Positions 17,914 through 29,157 of a stretch of 64,000 nucleotides of DNA are shown piece after piece (the stretch's first letter is position 1; the number at the start of each line of letters is the position of its first letter). This DNA is from Fundidesulfovibrio magnetotacticus (GTDB lineage: Bacteria > Desulfobacterota > Desulfovibrionia > Desulfovibrionales > Desulfovibrionaceae). The position numbers and the translations under genes were made by a program. Location of the stretch: NCBI RefSeq assembly GCF_013019105.1, contig NZ_BLTE01000001.1, forward strand, positions 62,001-126,000, in the 5' to 3' direction. The notes below the pieces were generated by a model. It searched no databases and was not told the origin of the DNA. It worked only from the letters and a program-made list of their open reading frames with translations.

Positions 17914-18861
17914 TCACTTCGCAAAAAGCTTGCCCTCAAGTTCTTCCGAACAGCGATTCAGGGATATGCAATCGACGGGGCCCGCCCCGACGCAGGCGGA
18001 CAACGCGCCCAGCGCGGCCTTGTCCAGGTCCGAAGCCGGACGCCTTCGTTCCACGCGGGCAAGTATGCGCGCCAGGGCGGAAAGCGCCTCCTGGCTTTCC
18101 CCGGCGCTCAGGTGCACCCGGCCCTCGCAGCCCAGGCGGCGCAGTGCCAGCCACTGTCCCAGCTCGAAATAGTCCGCATAGCCCGCCGAGGCCCAGGCCT
18201 GCAGGTCCGCCCTGCCGTCCGGAGCGCGCAGCCACGCTCTGGGAGCGCCCTCCCCGCCTTCCGGAGGACTGGCCGACACGCTCCACTGTCCGGCCGCAAA
18301 AGCCCGGGAGCGCTCGGGGAGGGCCGCAGCCGCCGCATCGTCCCGGAGCCCCCGGAGGTATGGCGGCCCGGGTTCCGCGCCCCGGCTGGCCACCATCCGT
18401 CCGGAGGCGGTCGTCAGGAAGGCTTGGAATGCAGGGTCCGGCTCGCCCCCCGCCTGGGGCCAGAACAGCAGGAAGGCCGCCAGCCCCGCCGCCCCCGCGG
18501 CGGCTGGCATGGCCAGCCAGCGCAGGGGCCGGAAAGTCGCCGCTTCATGGATCGCGGACTCTGCGCTAGGCGCGTGCGCCCCGGACGCAAGCGCGATCCA
18601 GAGCCCTCGGCAGTCGGGACACCCCTCAAGGTGTTCCAGAAGCGCATCCCTCGGGGCTCCGTGCAGCTTCCCTTCCGCCAGGGCCGCCAGACTTCCCGCG
18701 TCGGGACAGGGCGTGCCGCATGCCTGGGGCCTTGCGGCCAGCAGGGCCAGACCGGCCAGGGCGGCTTCCTCCCGGGAGACGGGCGCCTGCGCCGGGGAGC
18801 GCCCGGCGAGGCGCAGCAGACGGTTCCAGAGGGTGTAGAGCATGGTGTTCATCGCTTCCAT
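17914..18861 (-). CDS. Zinc-finger anti-sigma factor, membrane-anchored
   Basis: A 315-residue protein immediately downstream (34 bases) of an ECF sigma gene. Residues about 48-84 contain the zf-HC2 zinc-binding anti-sigma signature, ending H-L-E-G-C-P-D-C. One transmembrane helix follows near residue 115 (WLAMPAAAGAAGLAAFLLFW). About 180 residues then lie in the periplasm. This matches ZAS-type anti-sigma factors, which hold the sigma factor until an envelope signal inactivates them. The periplasmic part has several Cys residues but no domain I recognise. Since the neighbouring genes encode exported peptidases, proteolysis of this domain could be the trigger, an inference only. The start could also be Met4. 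Confidence 0.8.
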   Translation of the reverse strand: MEAMNTMLYTLWNRLLRLAGRSPAQAPVSREEAALAGLALLAARPQACGTPCPDAGSLAALAEGKLHGAPRDALLEHLEGCPDCRGLWIALASGAHAPSAESAIHEAATFRPLRWLAMPAAAGAAGLAAFLLFWPQAGGEPDPAFQAFLTTASGRMVASRGAEPGPPYLRGLRDDAAAAALPERSRAFAAGQWSVSASPPEGGEGAPRAWLRAPDGRADLQAWASAGYADYFELGQWLALRRLGCEGRVHLSAGESQEALSALARILARVERRRPASDLDKAALGALSACVGAGPVDCISLNRCSEELEGKLFAK

Positions 18862-18895
18862 GATCCCAGACGGACTGGGCGTGCGGGATTTGTCG

Positions 18896-19789
18896 TCACG
18901 GCACCCCCAGGATGCGCAGAAACTCGATGGAATGTTCAGACACGCCGAGGGATTCCAGGACTTCCCGCACCTTGACCTTGATCCGGCCCAACAGCCGCCG
19001 CATGCGTCCGTGGGCCTGGTCCTGCCCGAGGCCCAGCATCCTCCCGGCCTCGCTGACGCCCAGCCCGTCCTGGTGGACCAGGCGCAGGAAGAGGCGCTCC
19101 TCGGCGGTCAGTTCCAGGCGCGGGCGCATGGTTTCCAGCACGCGGCGCGCAAACTCCGGGTCAGGGTCGGGGCCGTCCTCTCCGGGCAGATCCAGGCAGA
19201 GCCGGAAGGCCTGGAGGAAGGCTACGCGCTCGCGGATGGCCAGGATGTCCTCGGGGTCATGCTGGTGGGCGCAAGGTTCCGAAGGCGCGGGAGGTTCCGG
19301 AGCGTCGTCCAGGGAGGTTTCGCGCGGGGCCGACGAACCGCAGTCCGGGATGTTCTCGAGGATGGCCGTGCAGGCATCCAGGAGCGCTCGGCGGCCGGGT
19401 GCGCCGGGCGAGAGGGCGTCGTAGGTTTCGACGGCGGCTTGGCGGCCCAGGCCTTCCAGGCAAAGCAGACGGAAGAGCCGCTCCCAGAAACCGCCCTTCA
19501 GGAGAAGCCATTTGGGCGGACGGCGGCGACCGAAGCGCGCGCGGGCGAAGTCTTCCAGAAGGCGGACGGCCACGGCGCGCAGGAAGGTCTTGAAGGAACA
19601 GTTGCCCTGAAATTCTTTAAGCCGCCGCCAGTCGTTCTCGGAGCATTTTTCGTGGAGGTAGGTGAGGGCGAGATCAGCCAGGGCTTCCTGACGCGGAAAG
19701 CGCCGCCGCGCTTCCTGCTGCAGGAGCGCCCAGTGCGCGTAGAATTGCCCGGAAAGGCCGGAGGCTTGCTGATGCGGCATGGAATCCAT
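18896..19789 (-). CDS. ECF-type sigma-70 family factor
   Basis: A 297-residue extracytoplasmic-function sigma factor. Region 2 is recognisable at residues about 35-95 (GNCSFKTFLRAVAVRLLEDF, then ARARFGRRRPP). Region 4 with its helix-turn-helix lies near residues 225-275 (LTAEERLFLRLVHQDGLGVS). The stretch of roughly 130 residues between the two is much longer than the usual ECF linker and Pro/Asp-rich around 165-185. It is followed by its probable anti-sigma factor and then by the caspase/trypsin/CHAT run with gaps under 100 bases, so it most likely drives that operon. The target promoter motif cannot be derived from one locus. Confidence 0.8.
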   Translation of the reverse strand: MDSMPHQQASGLSGQFYAHWALLQQEARRRFPRQEALADLALTYLHEKCSENDWRRLKEFQGNCSFKTFLRAVAVRLLEDFARARFGRRRPPKWLLLKGGFWERLFRLLCLEGLGRQAAVETYDALSPGAPGRRALLDACTAILENIPDCGSSAPRETSLDDAPEPPAPSEPCAHQHDPEDILAIRERVAFLQAFRLCLDLPGEDGPDPDPEFARRVLETMRPRLELTAEERLFLRLVHQDGLGVSEAGRMLGLGQDQAHGRMRRLLGRIKVKVREVLESLGVSEHSIEFLRILGVP

Positions 19790-19940
19790 ACTTCACGAAT
19801 CGAAAGTCCAAAGCATTGTGAAATATCTATCCGGCAAGCGCAAATAAATCAAGAGGCATGCGCACTTAGGCGGGCCGTGCGACCTGAAGGCGGAACATGC
19901 ATACCGAAACAGTATGCATATGTTGACCGTCGCGGAAGGT

Positions 19941-21740
19941 CTAATCGCTGTTCGCGCCGCGACCAACAACTTCAACCAGACTGCTCTCCTTCGCGGACCA
20001 GAGCGCTTCCGTCACGTCTTCGCCAAACCGGCTTTTCAGGGATGACAGGTCCACGTAGAGACGCATGAATGTGTTGCCGTTCTCATCCCACCCCCATGTC
20101 CTGTTGGGAGCGTGAATGTCGAAGTCTCGCATGTGAATACCCAGAACGTAAGGGGGGATGCGCGCGCCGGAAACCATTTTGTTAATGTCGCGCATGGCAT
20201 CCCAGTAGGAACCATAGGCCGTTTGTTGCTCCTTCAAGACCTCCTCCAGCGCCCCATGGCCTCGGTAACAGAGATCAGGCCGGGCATCGAGCGTCAATCC
20301 GAAACAGGCCGCAATATAAAGCGAGCGCAATTCCTTCCAAGACTCACCTGGGACGACCTGAAACCTTCCAAGATTTTGGGCGATATCGTTGAGCAGGTTC
20401 GACTTTTCGTCGAATACTGGTGCGGAATGGTCTAGCCAGTAAAAATTAGCATTGATCTTTCCGACAGCTTCCAGCGCCTCCCAATAGGCGCCCTGAACAG
20501 CAACCTTCATCGCATTGATCTTGTACATCATCTCCGTTCTGGCAGTACCTAACCCGATGCCGTCCACTCGGCCGTCCTTGTAGTTGTGGCCGATTTTGTC
20601 CGGCAGCACCACATGGCCGCTGCAGTACGCCACCCCTTTCTCGGGGTCGTAGATCAACTGATCCCTGACGAATCCTTTGAGGTTGAAGGCGGCGCGCGCC
20701 ATCTCACCGAAATCGGACTCCGGCTCGAAAAGATAGTCCTTGTGCCATCTGTCGAATCCGTAGATGAGCCCGGCGATCATCCACTTGCAGTTATAAATCG
20801 CCAGTTGTTCTGCCTGGCGCTGGAGGAATTCCCTGTAGTATTTCTTTTGTTGTTCAACCTGGCCGCGCAAAGACTCCGGGGCGAAGACGAACTCGCCCTC
20901 GTCGAAATCGGGGTCCTGCAGTTTGCCGTATTGCGGTGTTTGTCCCCGGAAGGCCTCCGGCACTTCTTTCTGCAGATAGATGCCCAATTCCGCTGCCGTG
21001 ACGTAGCCGTCCTTGTCCAGGTCCGCCGCGCCGTCGATGCCGCGCACGAAGAAAGGCGTGAACACGCTCTTGCCCGGAACGGTCTCCGAGGCAGAGCCCG
21101 CCGTGATGAACTGGCGCACGGGCCTGGACACCTTCTGGGAGATGACGTCCCGCATCAATCCGCTGGCGCGCGACTTGAAAATGGTCCCCGAGAAACAGCT
21201 GTCGAACACGAAGAGCACGTGCCGCGCCTCCATCTCCCGGCACCACGTCTGCACCTGGTTCATGGAGACGGCCTTGCTCAGGAAGCCCCGCTCGTCCTTC
21301 TCGGGCAGCGGCGCGTCCACGGGAACGATGTAGCCCATCTGGTTGTTGTTGCGGCTGTAGCCGTGGCCGGAATAGTAGAGGAGGAGACGGTTGTCCTTGG
21401 TGTAGCCGTTGCGGTCGATGAAGTCCTTGATCTTCGCGCGCAGCGTGGCGGCGTCGGCGTCCTTGAGTGTTTCCACCTGGAAGTCCTGGCGCTTCAGGGC
21501 CTCGCCCACCTGCTCGAGCTCGGCGGCCACGGAGTCCAACCGCGCCCAGCCGCCCTTGTACGCCGCCTGCCCGATGAGCAGCGCGTGGCTGCCCGCGTAG
21601 GTGACGGCGTCGCTGCCGTCCTTGGACTGGATGATTACCCCGGCGTGGGCGGCGAGAGGCGTGAGCAGCACGAGGGCCAGGACGGCAAAACAGGCCATAC
21701 GGTTGAGGCGAACGAGGCTACGACAGGACGTACGGCGCAT
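19941..21740 (-). CDS. Caspase-family protein with EF-hand, exported
   Basis: A 599-residue exported caspase homologue. The ATG has a GGGGGAG site six bases upstream and a signal peptide (FAVLALVLLTPLAAHAG). The caspase fold covers residues about 48-300 with His126 (YYSGHGYS) and Cys182 (FDSCFSG), so the dyad is intact. Close after it, at about residue 240, is a canonical EF-hand loop (DLDKDGYVTAAE), suggesting calcium control as known for some metacaspases. The remaining ~300 residues are aromatic-rich and not recognisable. It is read in the same direction as the sigma gene, 151 bases upstream of it. Base composition is slightly less GC-rich in the C-terminal half. Confidence 0.85.
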   Translation of the reverse strand: MRRTSCRSLVRLNRMACFAVLALVLLTPLAAHAGVIIQSKDGSDAVTYAGSHALLIGQAAYKGGWARLDSVAAELEQVGEALKRQDFQVETLKDADAATLRAKIKDFIDRNGYTKDNRLLLYYSGHGYSRNNNQMGYIVPVDAPLPEKDERGFLSKAVSMNQVQTWCREMEARHVLFVFDSCFSGTIFKSRASGLMRDVISQKVSRPVRQFITAGSASETVPGKSVFTPFFVRGIDGAADLDKDGYVTAAELGIYLQKEVPEAFRGQTPQYGKLQDPDFDEGEFVFAPESLRGQVEQQKKYYREFLQRQAEQLAIYNCKWMIAGLIYGFDRWHKDYLFEPESDFGEMARAAFNLKGFVRDQLIYDPEKGVAYCSGHVVLPDKIGHNYKDGRVDGIGLGTARTEMMYKINAMKVAVQGAYWEALEAVGKINANFYWLDHSAPVFDEKSNLLNDIAQNLGRFQVVPGESWKELRSLYIAACFGLTLDARPDLCYRGHGALEEVLKEQQTAYGSYWDAMRDINKMVSGARIPPYVLGIHMRDFDIHAPNRTWGWDENGNTFMRLYVDLSSLKSRFGEDVTEALWSAKESSLVEVVGRGANSD

Positions 21741-21952
21741 GGCAAACTCCCCCCAGGCATTGCCGAACCGTTTTCCTGAAAGGTAGCCGCCCTGTCAATC
21801 GCCAACCGAAGTGTCGCCCCCATGAGTGCGGCAACAAGGGCGGCCCTCCCGCGCGGACTGCAAGAACAAAGAGGATGGCCCCACGGAACCGGGACGCGGC
21901 CCGCGCGGCCATCGCCGGAATCCGGACGTGGCCGCGCAAGCCTCAAGAACGC

Positions 21953-22231
21953 CTAGAGCCCGCCCGCCTGCCGCCGGGCCTTCATCTCCCGCACGAATGG
22001 CTGCCATTCGCCCAGCGAGAGCTTGCCGTCGCGGTCGGCGTCGGCCTGGGCGAACATGGCGTTGGTGAAGGAGGGGAATTGCTTCTGGATTTCCGACTTG
22101 GTCAGGTAGCCGTCCTTGTCGGCGTCCAGGCGGTCGAAGAGGGGGTGCTTTCCCGTGGATTGGGCCTGAACGGGCGGCGAAAAGACGACGAATGTGCAGA
22201 CCGCGACAACGAGGGCGAAGAGGGAACGCAT
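21953..22231 (-). CDS. Small secreted EF-hand protein
   Basis: A 92-residue protein with a signal peptide (LFALVVAVCTFVVFSPPVQA) and two canonical EF-hand loops, DADKDGYLTKSE and DADRDGKLSLGE, each with Asp at positions 1, 3 and 5, Gly at 6 and Glu at 12. This is a calmodulin-like pair that should bind two calcium ions in the periplasm. AGGAG lies eight bases before the ATG; a 7-bp GC hairpin (22253-22271) lies just upstream of that site. It is the first gene of the peptidase block in transcription order, about 210 bases upstream of the EF-hand caspase, which makes a calcium-sensing partner role plausible. Confidence 0.8.
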   Translation of the reverse strand: MRSLFALVVAVCTFVVFSPPVQAQSTGKHPLFDRLDADKDGYLTKSEIQKQFPSFTNAMFAQADADRDGKLSLGEWQPFVREMKARRQAGGL

Positions 22232-22578
22232 CGGTGTGACTCCTTGGGGTTTGCGCCGCGAGATGCGGCGCTCTGCCGGGAGTCGGGCGCGCGGAGGATG
22301 CGGTTACGTCGTCGCGGAACCGCCTCTTGCGTCGCGCTGCCCTGCCCACGGTCCCGGACGGAAGGCCTCCTGTGACCGCGAGTCCAACGAGGCCTCGTCC
22401 CAGGGGCAGAGGCCAAGCCGCCCGGCGGACGCTGTTGCGTTACGGCCGTGCCGCCAGGTTGGACTGGCCCTGTCGCAGCACTCGAAGCGCGCGAAAAAGC
22501 GCCGGACGGCCACGGCCGCCCGGCGCTTTCGATGGTTTGCCCCGAAAGGCGTCGTCGTTTCGGGCGCAGGGCCCGGGT
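22232..22578. other. Intergenic region, terminator only
   Basis: Spacer between the EF-hand gene and the end of rpoD. It contains the upstream region of the EF-hand gene with a small GC hairpin at 22253-22271 and the rpoD terminator at 22494-22527. I see no further gene; antisense open frames here are GC-driven. Confidence 0.5.
22494..22527 (-). terminator. rpoD operon terminator
   Basis: A strong inverted repeat (AGCGCCGG... with ...CCGGCGCT) followed on the minus strand by TTTT, 52 bases beyond the rpoD stop codon. It fits an intrinsic terminator ending the rpsU-rpoD operon. Confidence 0.75.
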
Positions 22579-24347
<1,769 letters not shown>

Positions 24348-24351
<4 letters not shown>

Positions 24352-26114
24352 TGATTCCTCCCCACAAGCTCGCTGAATGCAGCCATGAGGCGCTTCTCCT
24401 CTTCGGAGTCGCCCCTGTCGCGCGCCACCCGCATGGCCTCGATAAGCTCCCGCCTGCGCTCTTCGGCCCGCACCTTGTCGGCGTGGGCCGTTATGTCTTC
24501 CCACCAGCGCCGGGCCTCCTCCTCGGGGAGGGGGTCCTTGCTGGCGCATAGTCCCCAGAAACGCTTCTGGCGCTCGTCCAGGTAGGGCAGCACGTCGCTT
24601 TGCCCGTACCTGGCCAGAAGACGCCAGAAAGCCCTGGCCCTCTGCGTGGCCAGGGTCTCGAACACTCCAAACCGCTCCATTTCCGGAAGGAAATCCGGAC
24701 AACGGATGGCGAATTCCAACACCTGGGCGTCGGCGCGGGCCTCGACGCTCGGGGCGCGCTCCTTGCCGCCTGCGGGCGCTCCTTTGGGCCCTTCGCCCCC
24801 TCTGCCCTGTTCGCCGCCCTGCTCGCGGCCCTGACGAGGGCGCGCGCCGCGCCGCGCCGCCAGGTTGCGCAGTTCGTGCTCGCCCACGCCCAGGCCATGG
24901 GCCAGACGCGTGAGCATGGCCGCACGCACGGCGTCGGAGGCAAGTTCCTCCAGAAATTCCAAGGCCCAGTCCACCACCTCTTTCGATGAGCGCGACGCGC
25001 GCACCGTGGAGAGGCAAAAATCAATCCCGTCGCGGGCCTCGTCCAGGCAGGCCTGGAAAGCCCGCGCGCCCCCGGCCTTGAGCAGGCTGTCGGCGTCCTC
25101 GCCCTGGGGCATGAGCGCCACCCGGCACTCGGCGCCCTGGGCGAGAAGCATCCGGGCGCTGCGCAGACCGGCCTTGAGCCCTGCCGCGTCGCCGTCGAAC
25201 ACCAGCGCCACATGGCGCACGAAGCCCGTGAGCCGCTTCACCTGCTGGGGCGTCAGCGCCGTGCCCAGTACCCCGCAGGCCTCCCGGAAGCCGTGCTGGT
25301 GCAGGGCGATCACGTCCAGGTAGCCCTCGGTCAAGAGCGCCCGGCCAGCCTTGGTGAAGTGGGGCCTGGCCTGATGCAGGCCGTAGAGGTGCTCCCCCTT
25401 CTTGTAGACCGTCGAATCCGAACTGTTGAGGTATTTGGGCTCCCCTTCGCCCATCACCCGGCCGCCGAAGGCCACGACCTTGCCCGAAACCTCGTGGATG
25501 GGGAACATGAGCCGGTCACGGAAGCGGTCCCAGACGCGGCCGTCGTCGCCCCGGACCAGCAGCCCCGCCTCCACGGCGTCCTGTTCCCGATATCCTTTGC
25601 GCCGCAGAAGTCCCTCCAGGCCGTGGTAGTCCGCCGGGGCGTAGCCCAGTTGGAAGAGTTCCGCCATTTCGGGGCTCACGCCGCGCCGGTCCAGATATTC
25701 CCGGGCAGAAGCGCCTTCGGGGCCGTGCAGGCGTTCTCGGTAGTGGTCGCGGGCCAGGGAGTGCATGAGCGCGCCGGCCTGGCGTTGCCTGCGGCGCTGC
25801 TCCTCCTTGGGGTCCGGTTTGTAGTCCGCCAGGGCCACGCCCGCCTCACGGGCCAATTGCTCCAAACCCTCCCGAAAGTCCAGGCCGTTGATACGGCAGT
25901 AGAAATCGATCACGTCGCCCGAGGCTTGGCACCCGAAACAGTAGAAGACGCCCTTGTCCGGATTCACGGAGAAGGACGGCGTCTTCTCGTTGTGAAAAGG
26001 GCACAGTCCCACAAGCCGCGACCCCGCGGGCTTGAGCGCCATGTACCGCCTGATCACATCGGCGATGCCCATTCTGGACTTGAGGGCCTGGATGGCCCGC
26101 GGGTCGCTTTTCAT
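24348..26114 (-). CDS. dnaG: DNA primase DnaG
   Basis: Synthesises RNA primers at the replication fork. The N-terminal zinc ribbon ([11 protein letters not shown] and YCFGCQ, residues about 38-62) and the TOPRIM core ([14 protein letters not shown], then LVFDGDAAG) are both intact. The C-terminal ~150 residues form the helicase-binding domain, preceded by a Gly/Arg/Glu-rich linker. The length of 588 residues is typical. It lies between mutS2 (67-base gap upstream) and rpoD (four-base overlap), in the ancient rpsU-dnaG-rpoD order. Confidence 0.97.
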
Positions 26115-26181
26115 GCTCCGCCGTGGTTTGGGTTGGGCTCAAGCTAAGTCCGTTTCCGCCGGGGGCAAGCCCCGGGCGCGT

Positions 26182-28539
26182 CTATTTCAGTTCCACCATG
26201 GTCATGCCGTCTCCGCCGCGCTCCTCGTTGGCCAGGGCGAAGGAGGCCACGGCGGGAAAGTCCTTCAGGAAGGCGTGCACCTCGCGGCGCAAGGCGCCCG
26301 TGCCCCGGCCGTGCACCACCTCCAGCGAGCCCACGCCGCGCAGGATGGCCTTGTCCAGGGCGCTGCCGAGTTCCGAGAGGGCCGCGTCGGCGCGCAGCCC
26401 GCGCAGGTCCACCACCATGGCCGGACCGGACGGGCCGGAGGGGGCCTCCTGGCGTCCGGCCTCCTGGGTCTGCGCCGAGGCGGCGCGGGGCTTCGCGGCG
26501 GCCGGGGGCGCGGAGGCGGCGGCCTGGGGCGAAACGTCCTCGAAGGCGGCCCAGAGGCTCACGCCGCCCATGTCCACCTTGAGCGCGCGGCGCTTGTCAT
26601 CCTTTTCGCGCACAACGCCCGCCTTGTCCCAGCCCTTGAGGCGCACGCGCGCCCCGGGGAGGGCGTCCTCCCAGCTCCAGGCCGGGGCGGCCGGGGCCTG
26701 GACGGCGGCCTCTTCGCGTCCCAGGGATTCCACGGCCCGGCGGGTCTCGGCCAGGTCCTTCAGGGCCTGCTTGCGGCCGATCTTCTCCTGCTCGGCCTGG
26801 CGCAGGATGACGCGAGCCTGCTGGCGAAGCTCTTCAAGAAGCCTTCCCCGCTCCTTCTCGAAGGTCTCTGCCAGCTTGCGACGGCGCTCCTCCAGCTTGA
26901 GCTTCTCCTTGGCCAGCGTCTGGATCTCTCGCTCGCGCTCCAGAGCCAGCTCGTTGAGCCGCTCGAAGAGGCGTCCCGAGTCCTCGCCGCCCAGGAGCAG
27001 GTACTTCTGGGCCTGCTCCAGCACGGCGTCGTCCAGGCCGCAGTCGCGGGCCACGTCCAGGGCCACGGAAGCGCCCACCTGGTCGTAGGCCAGCACGTAG
27101 AGGGGTTTCTTGCTGGAGGGGTCGAAGAGCATGGAGGCGGAGCGCGCCCCGGGCTTGGTGAGCCCATAGGCCTTGAGCGCCGGGAAGTGGGTGGCGGCGG
27201 CGGCGAACGCGCCCTTTTCCAGAAGCTTGTCCACCACGGCCTGGGCCAGGGCCGCGCCCTGGGCCGGGTCCGTGCCGGCGCCGAACTCGTCCAGGAGCAC
27301 CAGGCAATGGGAGCCCAGTTCGCCCCAAACGGCGCTCAGATGGCTGATCTGGGCCGTGAAGGTGGAGAGGTGGTCCTCCAGGCTCTGTTCGTCGCCCATG
27401 AAAACGTGCACGGCGCTCCAGAAAGGGATGCGGCTGCCTTCGCGGCAGGCCGCGGGCAGACCGGCCAGGGCCATGAGGGCCGTGAGGCCCAGGGTCTTCA
27501 GGCACACGGTCTTGCCCGCCGCGTTGGCTCCGCTGATGATCAGGGCGCGCTGCTCGGGCTTGAGCAGGATGTCCACGGGCCGGGCCTTGCGCGGGTCGGC
27601 CAGGGCAAGCAGGGGGTGGCGCGCGGCGAAGAGTTCCACGGAGCCCTCGCCCCCCACCTCGGGGGCGTGGCCGTCCAGGAGCGAGGCCAGCTCGGCCTTG
27701 GCCAGGAGCACGTCGAACTCCACGGCCAGGGAGTATGCGGCGCGCAGGGCGTCCTCCTCCTGTCGCGCCAAATCCGTGAGGAAGGCCAGGACCTTCTGCT
27801 CCTCCTCGCGCTCCTCGCGCTTGAGCTCCTGGAGGCGGTTGTTCACCTCCACGAGGAAGAGGGGCTCCACGTAGCAGGTCTCCCCGGTCTGGGAGTAGTC
27901 GTGGATGATGCCCTGGACGCGGCCCTTGAAGTTGGTCTTGAGGGGCAGCACGTAGCGGTCGGACGAGATGGTCATGAAGTCGTCCTGGAGGTAGACCGTG
28001 AGGCCCTCCTTGGAGACGAAATCCTTGACCTGGCTGGTGCAGCGCTGGTGGATGCGCCGGATTTCCTGACGCACCGAGAAGAGTTCGGGGCTGGCCTCGT
28101 CGCGCAGGCCGCCGTCGCGGGCCAGGCAGCGCTTGAGGGCCTGGTGCAGGCGTTGGGGCCAGGGGGCTTCCAGGGCGGTTTCGGCCAGGAGCTGCCAACG
28201 GACGGGGTCCTGACTGCCGGAGAAGTGCTCGCGCAGGGCGTGGGCGGCGTCCAGGGCCTCGCGCACGGCCCAGAGGCCGTCGGCGTCCAGGACGCGGTGG
28301 GCCTGGCCCAGATAGCGCAGCACGCCTTCCAGGGAGGGGAAGGCCCTGGAGCGCAGGCCCGTCTCCTGGGCGCAGGCCCGGGCCTGGCGCAGGAGTTCCT
28401 GGGCGCGGAACAGTTCGGCCGGGTCCTCCATGGGGGCCACGGCGAGACAGGCGTCCGCCCCGGGCTCGCTGACGGCAAGCCGGGCGAGATGGGCCAGAAC
28501 CTTGTTGAATTCCAACTGGATGAGTGCGCGGGAGTGCAT
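26182..28539 (-). CDS. mutS2: MutS2 endonuclease / ribosome-rescue ATPase
   Basis: A 785-residue MutS2. The MutS-type ATPase has Walker A near residue 336 (ISGANAAGKTVCLKTLG) and the downstream DEFGAGTDPAQGAALAQA Walker B/signature. A long coiled coil follows at about 500-620. An acidic/Ala-rich linker leads to a C-terminal Smr domain (VVDLRGLRADAA, VVHGRGTGALR). MutS2 lacks the mismatch-binding domain of MutS and acts in suppressing recombination or in splitting collided ribosomes, with the Smr domain as nuclease or binder. Its insertion between yqeY and dnaG is a variation on the usual operon. Confidence 0.95.
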   Translation of the reverse strand: MHSRALIQLEFNKVLAHLARLAVSEPGADACLAVAPMEDPAELFRAQELLRQARACAQETGLRSRAFPSLEGVLRYLGQAHRVLDADGLWAVREALDAAHALREHFSGSQDPVRWQLLAETALEAPWPQRLHQALKRCLARDGGLRDEASPELFSVRQEIRRIHQRCTSQVKDFVSKEGLTVYLQDDFMTISSDRYVLPLKTNFKGRVQGIIHDYSQTGETCYVEPLFLVEVNNRLQELKREEREEEQKVLAFLTDLARQEEDALRAAYSLAVEFDVLLAKAELASLLDGHAPEVGGEGSVELFAARHPLLALADPRKARPVDILLKPEQRALIISGANAAGKTVCLKTLGLTALMALAGLPAACREGSRIPFWSAVHVFMGDEQSLEDHLSTFTAQISHLSAVWGELGSHCLVLLDEFGAGTDPAQGAALAQAVVDKLLEKGAFAAAATHFPALKAYGLTKPGARSASMLFDPSSKKPLYVLAYDQVGASVALDVARDCGLDDAVLEQAQKYLLLGGEDSGRLFERLNELALEREREIQTLAKEKLKLEERRRKLAETFEKERGRLLEELRQQARVILRQAEQEKIGRKQALKDLAETRRAVESLGREEAAVQAPAAPAWSWEDALPGARVRLKGWDKAGVVREKDDKRRALKVDMGGVSLWAAFEDVSPQAAASAPPAAAKPRAASAQTQEAGRQEAPSGPSGPAMVVDLRGLRADAALSELGSALDKAILRGVGSLEVVHGRGTGALRREVHAFLKDFPAVASFALANEERGGDGMTMVELK

Positions 28540-28699
28540 GTGGGATCAGCTCGCGGAGGGACGCCCTGGACGCTGGGATTCGTCGCGGCGCAAAGGACGA
28601 GGATTCATGCGAGGCCCCGAATGGATGACGGTCCGACCGGTTGCGCCGCAGCGTGCGGCGCGGCTTCGCGTGGGGACGACGCTCCCGAAGGCCAGGGCC

Positions 28700-29146
28700 T
28701 CAGGAGGAGAGCCTGGCTTTGACGAGTTCGCCGGTGGCCTTGCCGTCGATGCGGCCCTTGTGCCGGGCCATGAGCGCCTGCATCACCTTGCCCATGTCCT
28801 TCATGGAGGCGGCCCCGGTCTGGGCCACGGCCTCCTCGACGGCGGCCGCCAGGGCATCGGCGGAGAGCTGCTCGGGGAGATAGCCTTTGAGCACGACCAT
28901 TTCGGCCTCTTCGCGATCGGCCATCTCGGCGCGTCCGGCCTTGCGGAACTGCTCCACGGACTCCAGGCGCTGCTTCACCTGCCGCGCCACGACCTCGAGC
29001 ACCTCCTCATCGGAAAGGGGGCGCAGGAGTTCCACCTGACGATTCTTGGCGGCCGTCTTGAGCATCCTCAAGACGGCCACCTTGATTTCGTCATGGGCCT
29101 TGTAGGCGGTCAGGCAGTCCTGTTCGATCCGCTGGAGCAGGCTCAT
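28700..29146 (-). CDS. yqeY: GatB/YqeY domain protein
   Basis: A 148-residue free-standing YqeY domain, the tRNA-binding tail module of GatB. The recognisable patterns are IKVAVLRMLKTAAKNRQVE near the N-terminus and GKVMQALMARHKGRIDG near the C-terminus. Found in many genomes between rpsU and dnaG, as here, where it starts 11 bases after rpsU. Its role is not well established; tRNA-dependent amidotransferase support is the usual suggestion. A 160-base spacer without an obvious terminator separates it from mutS2. Confidence 0.92.
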   Translation of the reverse strand: MSLLQRIEQDCLTAYKAHDEIKVAVLRMLKTAAKNRQVELLRPLSDEEVLEVVARQVKQRLESVEQFRKAGRAEMADREEAEMVVLKGYLPEQLSADALAAAVEEAVAQTGAASMKDMGKVMQALMARHKGRIDGKATGELVKARLSS

Positions 29147-29157
29147 GATGGGGTTCT

